Assembly: GCA_002422545.1 (NCBI GenBank)
Contig: DIWF01000005.1
Coordinates: 1-64,000, forward strand
Direction: 5' to 3'
Source: Firmicutes bacterium UBA6113
GTDB taxonomy: Bacteria; Bacillota; Clostridia; Tissierellales; Sedimentibacteraceae
DNA: 64,000 nucleotides
Of this stretch, positions 8,493 through 16,189 are shown in pieces (the first letter of the stretch is position 1; each line of letters opens with the position of its first letter). Made by a program: the position numbers and the translations under genes. The notes beneath the pieces are model-generated. The model did no database searches. It was not told the DNA's origin and saw only the letters and a list, made by a program, of their open reading frames with translations.

Positions 8493-9554
8493 ATGTATAA
8501 TATACTGGCAATAAATTTAGGTTCAACATCAACGAAAGTAGCATATTACGAGGATGATGTTTGTATTATTAAAGAAAACATTGAACATTCTGCAGAAGAA
8601 ATCAAGAAATTTGATAATTTTTGGGAACAAGATGAGTATAGAACAATATTAATAGAAAAATTCATGAAAGATAATAATATTAATAAAGGCACCCTCGACG
8701 TAATTGTAAGCCGCGGAGGACATACAAAGCCTCTAATTGGTGGTGTTTATAAAGTTGATGAAGAAATGCTAGGACAGCAAGCTAGCGGTAAATGGGGACA
8801 ACATCCATGCGACCTAGGGAGTAAAATAGCATATAGAATGTGTCAGACTCTCAGAGCTATACCTCTAATAGTTGATCCGCCTATAACTGATGAATTTGAA
8901 CCTATTGCAAGAGTATCAGGTCATCCTCTGATAGAACGCAGAAGCAGCTTCCATTCTTTGAGTCACAAGGCTACTGCCAAAAGATATGCAAGAGAAAAAG
9001 GCCTGAAATATGAGGAACTTAACCTAGTTGTTGTTCACTTGGGAGGCGGCATTTCTGTAGCACCACATAAAAATGGAAAAATGATAGATGGCGAAAATGG
9101 TTTAGAAGGTGACGGAGCATTCTCAACAAACCGTACAGGTTCGCTACCAGTTGGTGATTTAGTACGGCTTTGTTTTTCAGGAAAGTATACATACGACGAA
9201 GTTCACAAAATGATAAATGGAAATGGAGGATTAATGGCATACCTGGGAACAGCAGATGTTAGAGAAGTAGAAGAAAAAGCTAAATCTGATGATAAAGCAT
9301 CCCTATACCTTAATGCTATGATTTATCAGGTATGTAAACAAATAGGTGCCATGGCAACTGTGCTTTGCGGACAAGTTGATGCAATTTTAGTTACAGGTGG
9401 AATTGCATACTCAAAATCAATAGTTCAACACATAAAAGAAAGATGTGGTTATATCGCCCCTATTGTGGTATATCCTGGAGAAAATGAAATGGAATCTTTA
9501 GCAAGAGGAGCCCTTGAAGGACTCCAAGGTGAAGTAACTATACGACAATTCTAA
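8493..9554 (+). CDS. buk: Butyrate kinase family acyl kinase
   Basis: A 353-residue ASKHA-fold kinase. The phosphate-1 motif INLGSTSTK is at residues 7-15, HLGGGISV near 183, and the GQVDAILVTGGIAYS adenosine segment near 301, all typical of butyrate kinases. It forms ATP from acyl phosphate and ADP. An AGGAGAT site lies before the ATG and the gene is coupled to the upstream transferase. Together they make the energy-conserving end of the proposed beta-keto acid pathway. Branched-chain or dicarboxylic acyl phosphates are possible alternatives to butyryl phosphate. A strong terminator follows. Confidence 0.9.
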   Translation: MYNILAINLGSTSTKVAYYEDDVCIIKENIEHSAEEIKKFDNFWEQDEYRTILIEKFMKDNNINKGTLDVIVSRGGHTKPLIGGVYKVDEEMLGQQASGKWGQHPCDLGSKIAYRMCQTLRAIPLIVDPPITDEFEPIARVSGHPLIERRSSFHSLSHKATAKRYAREKGLKYEELNLVVVHLGGGISVAPHKNGKMIDGENGLEGDGAFSTNRTGSLPVGDLVRLCFSGKYTYDEVHKMINGNGGLMAYLGTADVREVEEKAKSDDKASLYLNAMIYQVCKQIGAMATVLCGQVDAILVTGGIAYSKSIVQHIKERCGYIAPIVVYPGENEMESLARGALEGLQGEVTIRQF

Positions 9555-9559
9555 TAACA

Positions 9560-9593
9560 ATAGGATATCAAACTCATGAGTTTGATATCCTAT
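9560..9593. terminator. Bidirectional terminator between buk and sigma-54 activator
   Basis: ATAGGATATCAAACTC and its exact complement form a 16-bp stem with a 2-base gap. It serves the two convergent genes ending at 9554 and 9602. Confidence 0.85.
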
Positions 9594-9601
9594 TTCGTTT
9601 T

Positions 9602-11137
9602 CTATATATTTCTTTTATAACGTCTTGGCAGATTATACTTTAATAATTTCCTTTCCAAGGTTGATATATTGATTCCAAGTTGATCAGCTATTTCCTGCAA
9701 CGTATATTCTTGTTCTAGATGCCTTAGTATTAGCTTAGCCTCAATAATTTCCATAGCACTTTTCAAGTTGCTTTTATGATCAATCTTAAGAATATCCTCT
9801 TCCTCCTCTATAATTTTAAATAGCTCATATGGAAGATTTTCAACATCAATTACACCACCAGTATTGAAAACATACATTCTTTCTATTATATTATTTAACT
9901 CTCTAATATTTCCCGGCCAATTATATTTCAACAATATTTTTTGCACTTCAAAGCTCATTTTAATATTTGTATTGTTTTTTTGATTTAGCCTATTTAAATA
10001 GCTAGAAGCTAAATGAATAATGTCTTCTTTTCTTTCTCTAAGTGGTGGGATATACACAGGTATAACATTAAGCCTATAGTATAAATCACCTCTGAATCTG
10101 CCTTTAGCAACATCATCTTTCAAATTTCTATTAGTAGCAGAAATTATCCGTGCTTCCATTTTTATTTCCCTTGTACCGCCTAAACGATAAAACTTACGAT
10201 CCTGAAGAACTGTGAGGAGCTTTACCTGTAGTGGAAGCGAAAGTTCTCCAACTTCATCTAAAAAGACTATACCATCTTGAGCAACTTCAAAAATTCCCTT
10301 TTTCCCAGATTTACTAGCACCTGTGAAGGCTCCGGGCTCATAACCAAATAATTCCGATTCCATTAAATTTTCAGGTATAGCACCGCAAGATATTTTGTAA
10401 TATGGTTTTGCATTATTGTAAAACTTATGTACCATCCTGCAAAATACATCTTTCCCTACTCCAGACTCGCCTGTTATTAAAATAGTGGAATTAACATGGG
10501 AAATACGATAAGCCAACTCAGCCAAATCACGTGAATGTTTGCTGAATGCTGAAAATTCAAAATCCTCAAATCCAATCAAAAGTTCGTTAATGCGCTCCGC
10601 TAATCTTTCATTTTTTTCCAGCTGTTTCTGCAATTCTTCATTAATTATTTTTTGTTTTTGCTTTTCCTCACTATATTTAGCATTAATTAAGGATAATTCC
10701 TTTCTTAAGGCATTTAAACTTGTTAAATCACGAATATTACCTACTATTCCTTTAAATATACCTTCGCTGTTAAATAGTGGTACTATTGTAACTAAAACTT
10801 CCTTATCTGAATTTTTATATCGGATTACCTCAGATAATGTTTCTTTAGTATTAAAAACCCCTAAAACCATCTGTGATATTGGGAATCCATCTTGTGCCAA
10901 ATCATAAATGGACTTACCTATAATTTGTTCATTATTAATTCCAGTTATCTTACAATATGCTGCATTGTTGAATACAATAATTCCATCCTCATTCGTATAT
11001 GTTAACCCATCATAAGAAGAATTTAACATCATTTTTACTATATTTAAATCTACGAAATTATCCAAACTTTTATTATGATTATCTTCATTTAAAGTTGATG
11101 TTACCTTACTGTTTAACTTGTATTCTATATTCCCCAT
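9602..11137 (-). CDS. PAS-AAA-Fis sigma-54-dependent activator
   Basis: A 511-residue enhancer-binding protein. A PAS domain lies at about 28-150 (YDGLTYTNEDGIIVFNN) with a coiled coil to about 190. An AAA+ domain follows from about 200 with Walker A GESGVGKD, the sigma-54 contact loop GAFTGA and the Walker B-type VFLDEVGEL. The Fis-type helix-turn-helix is at the C-terminus (LQEIADQLGINISTLERKL). There is no receiver domain, so it should respond to a small ligand or redox cue through PAS rather than to phosphorylation. It is convergent with ptb-buk, and the two -24/-12 promoters at 6.97 and 7.33 kb are its obvious targets. The ribosome site is weak and distant (AAAGGGA), so the start is less sure than the family. 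Confidence 0.9.
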   Translation of the reverse strand: MGNIEYKLNSKVTSTLNEDNHNKSLDNFVDLNIVKMMLNSSYDGLTYTNEDGIIVFNNAAYCKITGINNEQIIGKSIYDLAQDGFPISQMVLGVFNTKETLSEVIRYKNSDKEVLVTIVPLFNSEGIFKGIVGNIRDLTSLNALRKELSLINAKYSEEKQKQKIINEELQKQLEKNERLAERINELLIGFEDFEFSAFSKHSRDLAELAYRISHVNSTILITGESGVGKDVFCRMVHKFYNNAKPYYKISCGAIPENLMESELFGYEPGAFTGASKSGKKGIFEVAQDGIVFLDEVGELSLPLQVKLLTVLQDRKFYRLGGTREIKMEARIISATNRNLKDDVAKGRFRGDLYYRLNVIPVYIPPLRERKEDIIHLASSYLNRLNQKNNTNIKMSFEVQKILLKYNWPGNIRELNNIIERMYVFNTGGVIDVENLPYELFKIIEEEEDILKIDHKSNLKSAMEIIEAKLILRHLEQEYTLQEIADQLGINISTLERKLLKYNLPRRYKRNI

Positions 11138-11498
11138 GACAATTTATTTCCCTTTTCTATAATATAAAAAATTTAATATATATTAAATTGCGACTTATCG
11201 GTAAACAATCATAGTTTTTGTTAATTATATATTATCACAGCAAATATTTCAACAGTTATCATAAGTCTGATTTCTGAAAATGTCTTAATATACATTCTAA
11301 ATATCTGATAGGCACACGAACAACCTCACTTGTTGTATATACCGAAGACTAAATTGTGTAACTTCCGCTTATGTTTGGGGAAGTTTAATGAAGTTATCTG
11401 GTTCTCATAGAAACAAGATTAACTGCCTGTATTTTCATTTCCTGTGTAAAAACCTAAAAGTCAACATATACTAACAGTAATATAAAGGAGGAATTTTT
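11138..11498. other. Divergent intergenic region, no gene
   Basis: This 361-base region separates the sigma-54 activator and the cysteine synthase gene, which are divergently transcribed. It holds small hairpins, AACTTCC/GGAAGTT near 11360-11385 and ACAAC/GTTGT near 11320-11340. I could not match it to an S-box, T-box or other known leader, and saw no -24/-12 element. Confidence 0.4.
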
Positions 11499-12521
11499 AT
11501 GACAATGAGCAAAATAATGCAGGAAAAGTTCAACGGAATTTCTGCTATGATAAATAACACTCCCCTGCTTGAAATTTCTCTCCGTTACAGGGGTACTGAA
11601 AGAAAGGTATATGCCAAGGCTGAATATTACAATTTTACAGGAAGCATCAAGGACAGAATTGTCCTTCATATAATGAAGCAGTTTTATGATGACGGCACCA
11701 TCGAGGCAGGTGATACAATTGTTGAAGCAACAAGCGGCAATACTGGAATTTCCATTTCGGCAATTGGAGCATACCTTGGCAATCCGGTTAAAATCTTCAT
11801 GCCGGACTGGATGTGCCGCGAGCGTCTTATGCTTATGAAGGAATTCGGTGCAAAGGTAATATCAGTATCCAAGGAAGACGGCGGCTTTAAAGGCTGCATA
11901 AAAATGGCTGATGAAATGGAAAAAGAAAATGGCATATGTCTGCCCTGTCAATTTTCCAATCCATTCAACGTTGACGCTCATTATAAAACAACCGGGAAGG
12001 AAATACTTTCTCAACTTGCTCAGTTTGACAAGAAGCCTGATGGCATTGTGGCCGGAATCGGTACCGGCGGCACCATAATGGGTATAAAGAAGGCTCTTCA
12101 GGAAATATATCCAGACTGCAAGGCGTTTCCATTAGAACCGGAAAACTCACCATTAATGACAACAGGAGGCAAGTCATTCGGTCCTCACAGAATTGCCGGT
12201 ATCGGCGATGACTTCATTCCTGAAATTGTAAAACTTGATGAACTTAATGACATTATTACCGTCGATGACGGTGATGCCATCAATATGGCCAGGAAGCTGG
12301 CTTCGCAGCTAGGAATCGGTGTAGGCATTTCATCCGGTGCAAACTTTCTTGGTGCACTGAAAGCCCAGGACATTATTGGCAGTGAGAATTCAATTGTTGT
12401 AACCGTTTTTGCTGATGACAACAAGAAATATCTGTCAACTGAATTAGTGAAAAATCAAGAGGAAAAATCTACACACATGACTCCTTATATAGAACTGATT
12501 GGTTTTAGGGCCATCAGGTGA
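11499..12521 (+). CDS. Cysteine synthase family PLP enzyme
   Basis: A 340-residue fold-type II PLP enzyme of the CysK/cystathionine beta-synthase family. The PLP lysine is Lys51 (FTGSIKDR); the substrate loop TSGNTG is near residue 79 and the phosphate-binding GIGTGGT near 186. It probably makes cysteine or a related amino acid from an activated serine and sulfide, but serine dehydratase-like or cystathionine-forming variants share these motifs. AAGGAGG precedes the ATG. The gene ends inside the 3' end of a class V aminotransferase-like gene on the other strand (8-base overlap), with no terminator between them. A link to sulfur transfer is suggested by this pairing but not proven. Confidence 0.85.
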   Translation: MTMSKIMQEKFNGISAMINNTPLLEISLRYRGTERKVYAKAEYYNFTGSIKDRIVLHIMKQFYDDGTIEAGDTIVEATSGNTGISISAIGAYLGNPVKIFMPDWMCRERLMLMKEFGAKVISVSKEDGGFKGCIKMADEMEKENGICLPCQFSNPFNVDAHYKTTGKEILSQLAQFDKKPDGIVAGIGTGGTIMGIKKALQEIYPDCKAFPLEPENSPLMTTGGKSFGPHRIAGIGDDFIPEIVKLDELNDIITVDDGDAINMARKLASQLGIGVGISSGANFLGALKAQDIIGSENSIVVTVFADDNKKYLSTELVKNQEEKSTHMTPYIELIGFRAIR

Positions 12522-14250
12522 CATCGTCCTTCAAATTTACAAAATAAAACCATCCGTGACCATGGAACCTGCCCTCATCAAGAGTCTTGAAGTTGACAGG
12601 TTCTTTTGATAACCTTTCTGCATGAGTTTTTGCTTCCATCTGATATGCGTCAAATTCTTCGGAAAACTGAGTTTTTTCCGAGGAGTTTATTTTATTTTTC
12701 GAACTGATATACTTTATGCATTCTTCTATTCCGAAGCTATCCACCATGTCATATGAATCTTGAAATTTATTATGGCTCCATTTCCCTGTTTTCAAATCCA
12801 TCTCATATTCATTTAAAAACAAGTATCCGTACTGAGCCGTGAACTCCACAGCCTTCAGTATGAACTCAACCTCGTCTTCCGTCATTACATAGTGAATGTT
12901 AAATCTTAGCCACCCAGGTTTAATTGATGCAATCCCGTCTTTTATAAACTGCCTGTAAGCCTTTGATTTTTCTTCACTGATTTTCATGAGTCTGTGTCCG
13001 TAAGGAGCAGCACACGCGCATCCGGCTCTCATTTGAATTCCAAACAAATCATTTATGAGTTTAGCAGCGAACCTTGGATGAAGCAGTTTATCACCGTGTT
13101 TAATCTTGATTGAAAATATTGGCATTCTGTTTTCATCCGCAGGTCCTAGTATCTCAATGTTTAGATTTGACTTTAATCTGTCCAGGACCTTTTTTGTATA
13201 GTATTTCTCTTTTTCTTCTATTTTTTCTGTTCCTGTAAAATCCTTGAGCTCAATTGCAAGTGCTGCCTTGAACAACTGAATTATTCCAGGAGTGCCGGCC
13301 ATTTCTCTTAATTCCGGATTACTGATGTAATCGTGAGCATATGCACTCACATAAGAAACTGTTCCACCTCCTGACACAGTTGGAGGAAGACAGTTGTCAT
13401 AAAGTCTTTCGTTTAATACAAGCAAACCTGAAGCACCTGTACCGCCCAGCCACTTGTGGGGAGCAACATATATGGCATCTAGAAATTCATTGTTATTTTT
13501 GTTCATGTTTATTTCAACATACGGCGAACACGCAGCATAGTCAAAACACACATAGCCTCTATTTTCGTGCATTATTTTAGCTATATCATAAACAGGAGTG
13601 ATAACACCTGTTACATTAGACGCAGCTGAAAAAGAACCTATCTTCAATCTGTCCTTATATTTTCCGTCAGAAACCTTCCTCCTGAGATCGTCCATATCAA
13701 ATTTACCATCCTGTCCAAGACCTATTTCCACTGTCTCTGCCATTCCTTCCTTCCACATGAGAATGTTAGAGTGATGTTCGTAAGGACCGATGAATACCAC
13801 AGGCATTTGTTTTTTGCATTCTTCTGATTCATTCACTAGATCGTAAAGCCCCTTGCTGTTTTTAAGATATTTACTTATTATGCTGTCAACTCTTTCCCTG
13901 GCTGCAGGTGGGATATAAATACCCATAATCTTAGCGAAAGTTTCAATGGCTCCTGTAGCTCCGTTTCCTGATGGTATTACAATACAATTTTTCTCGGCAT
14001 TAAAATGTTTCTTGATAATGGCAAGTGACTTATGAAGTATTTTAGTCATCACTTCTCCGGTCATGTCGTCTTCCGTGTGGGTGTTTGCATAGCATTTTTG
14101 AATATCTGCCAGATATTCTTCCATAAATTTTAGTCCCCGGGCAGAAGCTGTAAAATCTGCATAGGTCATTATCCTTTCGCCATAGGGTGTCTTGAATTTA
14201 TATCCATACCCAATCAGTTCGTCTCTTAATATTTCAAATGATATGCTCAT
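12514..14250 (-). CDS. Class V aminotransferase / cysteine desulfurase-like protein
   Basis: A 578-residue fold-type I PLP enzyme related to SufS/CsdA. The PLP lysine is in APHKWLGG near residue 268, the His-containing PYEHHSNI strand is near 157, and a Cys-containing loop RAGCACAAPYGHRL is near 431 where desulfurases carry the catalytic cysteine. It is about 170 residues longer than usual; the extra length is a C-terminal region (from about 470) rich in acidic and aromatic residues that I cannot assign. The N-terminus (YADFTASARG) is typical. It converges with and overlaps the cysteine synthase gene. A desulfurase, a selenocysteine lyase or another class V lyase are all possible; no suf or isc partner is adjacent. 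Confidence 0.8.
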   Translation of the reverse strand: MSISFEILRDELIGYGYKFKTPYGERIMTYADFTASARGLKFMEEYLADIQKCYANTHTEDDMTGEVMTKILHKSLAIIKKHFNAEKNCIVIPSGNGATGAIETFAKIMGIYIPPAARERVDSIISKYLKNSKGLYDLVNESEECKKQMPVVFIGPYEHHSNILMWKEGMAETVEIGLGQDGKFDMDDLRRKVSDGKYKDRLKIGSFSAASNVTGVITPVYDIAKIMHENRGYVCFDYAACSPYVEINMNKNNNEFLDAIYVAPHKWLGGTGASGLLVLNERLYDNCLPPTVSGGGTVSYVSAYAHDYISNPELREMAGTPGIIQLFKAALAIELKDFTGTEKIEEKEKYYTKKVLDRLKSNLNIEILGPADENRMPIFSIKIKHGDKLLHPRFAAKLINDLFGIQMRAGCACAAPYGHRLMKISEEKSKAYRQFIKDGIASIKPGWLRFNIHYVMTEDEVEFILKAVEFTAQYGYLFLNEYEMDLKTGKWSHNKFQDSYDMVDSFGIEECIKYISSKNKINSSEKTQFSEEFDAYQMEAKTHAERLSKEPVNFKTLDEGRFHGHGWFYFVNLKDDVT

Positions 14251-14450
14251 AATATCTCCTTAACCATTTTGATTTTATAATTAGCTTTAGAAGTAATTAT
14301 ATTCATATCCGAAAAATAATTTGTTGTTAAATAAATACTTCTTATACCAAAACTTCTTTAGTTTTTCGAATTATGCTTTACAAGCATATTAAATATATGG
14401 TATTTTTTGAATCTGAAGTTTAATAGAAATATATTTAATTTTTTAAACTT

Positions 14451-14479
14451 TAAAACTTTTTTAATCCTTGCTGCGTCTA
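14451..14479 (+). promoter_or_regulatory. ECF-type promoter of the sigma/anti-sigma operon
   Basis: AAAAC (14452-14456), a 17-base spacer and CGTC (14474-14477) match the AAC...CGTC pattern of extracytoplasmic-function sigma promoters. It lies about 55 bases before the sigma gene, suggesting autoregulation. Nothing else was recognised in 14251-14531. Confidence 0.6.
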
Positions 14480-14531
14480 TAGACTGTTAAGACAATTATG
14501 ATGTGCATCAATACAAGGAAAGGTGAAATTC

Positions 14532-15020
14532 GTGCGAACTAGGTTAAAATTAGAAAAACAATATGAAGATTATGTTATAGAAAATAAGGAGAAGCACTAC
14601 AGGATAGCTTACAGTTATGTAAAAAACGCTGATGATGCACTGGATATTGTGCAGGAAGCTGTATTCAAGGCATATGTTTCTTTAAATACCTTAAAAAATT
14701 CAGAATATATGAAGACATGGTTTTACAGGATATTAGTCAATTCATCATTGGATTTTCTGAGGAAACAAAAAAAGGTGGTTACTATGGATGAAGAAAACAT
14801 TGCAGCTTTTAACGATTGTGTTTTTGATGAATATGAAAATATTGATTTGAATAATGCACTTGACGAGTTGCCCGACGACTGCCGCAGCATTGTAATATTA
14901 AGATTTTTTGAGGATTTAAAAATAGAAGAAATTGCACAAATACTTGATGAAAATGTGAATACGGTTAAAACCAGGTTATATAAATCGCTAAATAAGCTGC
15001 GAATTGAAATGAATGATTAA
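14532..15020 (+). CDS. ECF sigma-70 factor, SigV-like
   Basis: A sigma factor of about 162 residues with region 2 (HYRIAYSYVKNADDALDIVQE) and region 4 (LPDDCRSIVILRFFEDLKIEEIAQIL followed by the NTVKTRLYK recognition helix). The usual ECF length and domain pair are complete. The upstream AAGGAAAGG suits the GTG at 14532 better than the GTG at 14523. It is followed by an RsiV-type anti-sigma gene 14 bases later, the arrangement of Bacillus sigV-rsiV and clostridial csfV-rsiV, which respond to lysozyme. A CGTC-type promoter upstream suggests it drives its own operon. The lysozyme response is inferred from family only. Confidence 0.9.
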   Translation: MRTRLKLEKQYEDYVIENKEKHYRIAYSYVKNADDALDIVQEAVFKAYVSLNTLKNSEYMKTWFYRILVNSSLDFLRKQKKVVTMDEENIAAFNDCVFDEYENIDLNNALDELPDDCRSIVILRFFEDLKIEEIAQILDENVNTVKTRLYKSLNKLRIEMND

Positions 15021-15034
15021 TATGGAGGATTGCC

Positions 15035-15931
15035 ATGAAAAATAATAACAAAGATCAGCTGAAGAATGATTACATGAATATAGTTATCCCTGAAGAATTG
15101 GATTTTGCAGTTAGAAAATCATTAATGGAAGGGAAGAAAAAAATGAACAAACAAAAATACTTAAAGATAATTAAAACAACTGCAGCTACGGCAGCAGTCA
15201 TTGCAACAGTCTTCACCGTAAGCATAAACACCAGCGAAGCATTGGCACTTACGCTTTCAGAAATACCTGTGATAAATAAAATAGTGAGGGTTTTGACATT
15301 CAGAGAATATAAAATAAATGAAGATACATATGATGCAGACATAAAAACTCCTGCAATAGAAGGTCTGGAAAACAAGGAGCTTGAAAGCAGCCTCAATGAA
15401 AAGTATCTGGAAGAAAACAAATTGCTGTATGAACAATTTACATCAGACATGGAAAGTATGAAGGCAAACAATGGCGGCCACCTTGGCGTTGACAGCGGTT
15501 ATGTTGTAAAAACCGATACAGACAAGATATTGTCAGTGGGACGTTATGTTGTTAATACGGTTGGTTCTTCTTCGACTACTTTTCAATATGATACCATAGA
15601 CAAGGAAAATGAAATATTGATAACACTCCCAAGCCTATTCAAAGATGAAAGCTACATCGATGTCATAAGCGAAAATATAAAGGAACAAATGCTTGAATTG
15701 CACAAGATTGATGAATACAATGTTTACTGGATTGAAGGTATCGAAGATGCATCAATGGCTGTATTTAACAAAATATCAAGCAATCAGAGTTTTTATATAA
15801 GCAGTGATAACAAACTTATTATTTCATTTGATAAATATGAAGTAGCTCCAGGATATATGGGAGTCATAGAATTTGAAATTCCTTCAGACATCCTTGGTGA
15901 TGTTTTAATAAGTGATGAATATATAAAATAG
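15035..15931 (+). CDS. RsiV-like anti-sigma factor (DUF3298)
   Basis: A 298-residue single-span membrane protein. A cytoplasmic N-terminus with a short sigma-binding segment (IVIPEELDFAVRKSL, residues 16-30) is followed by one membrane helix at about 48-68 and an external DUF4163/DUF3298 region ending in SFDKYEVAPGYMGVIEFEIP. In known RsiV the outer domain binds lysozyme and the protein is then cut by signal peptidase and RasP to free the sigma factor. Here AxA-like residues follow the helix, but cleavage is not demonstrated. Translated directly after the sigma gene from a GGAGG site. A related but orphan DUF3298 protein is at 388-1071. Confidence 0.88.
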   Translation: MKNNNKDQLKNDYMNIVIPEELDFAVRKSLMEGKKKMNKQKYLKIIKTTAATAAVIATVFTVSINTSEALALTLSEIPVINKIVRVLTFREYKINEDTYDADIKTPAIEGLENKELESSLNEKYLEENKLLYEQFTSDMESMKANNGGHLGVDSGYVVKTDTDKILSVGRYVVNTVGSSSTTFQYDTIDKENEILITLPSLFKDESYIDVISENIKEQMLELHKIDEYNVYWIEGIEDASMAVFNKISSNQSFYISSDNKLIISFDKYEVAPGYMGVIEFEIPSDILGDVLISDEYIK

Positions 15932-15957
15932 TATGGATTCCATATGATTACAAAATT

Positions 15958-15985
15958 ACCTCGCAGTACTTTTATTCTGCGGGGT
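15958..15985 (+). terminator. Terminator of the sigma/RsiV operon
   Basis: ACCTCGCAG pairs with CTGCGGGGT (one G-U), then a short T-rich tail. It starts 27 bases after the rsiV-like stop. Confidence 0.75.
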
Positions 15986-16189
15986 ATTGTTTATTTCATT
16001 GAACTTGCTGCAACAACTTTGTTTCGAATTGTCAAAAAATCAAACAAATTAATTGCAAAATTTTGTTGATACAATTGACCGTCTGACAATAAATTTTAGA
16101 CAATATGATATTTAACTTATCTTAATAATTATCGTATTCTGACGATATTAGTTTATGTAGTTAAAAAATAAATTTACAAGGGTGACAAT

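Noticed and set aside
11270..11498. A riboswitch or T-box before the cysteine synthase gene
   Set aside because: Only small hairpins are present; no S-box core or T-box motif could be found.
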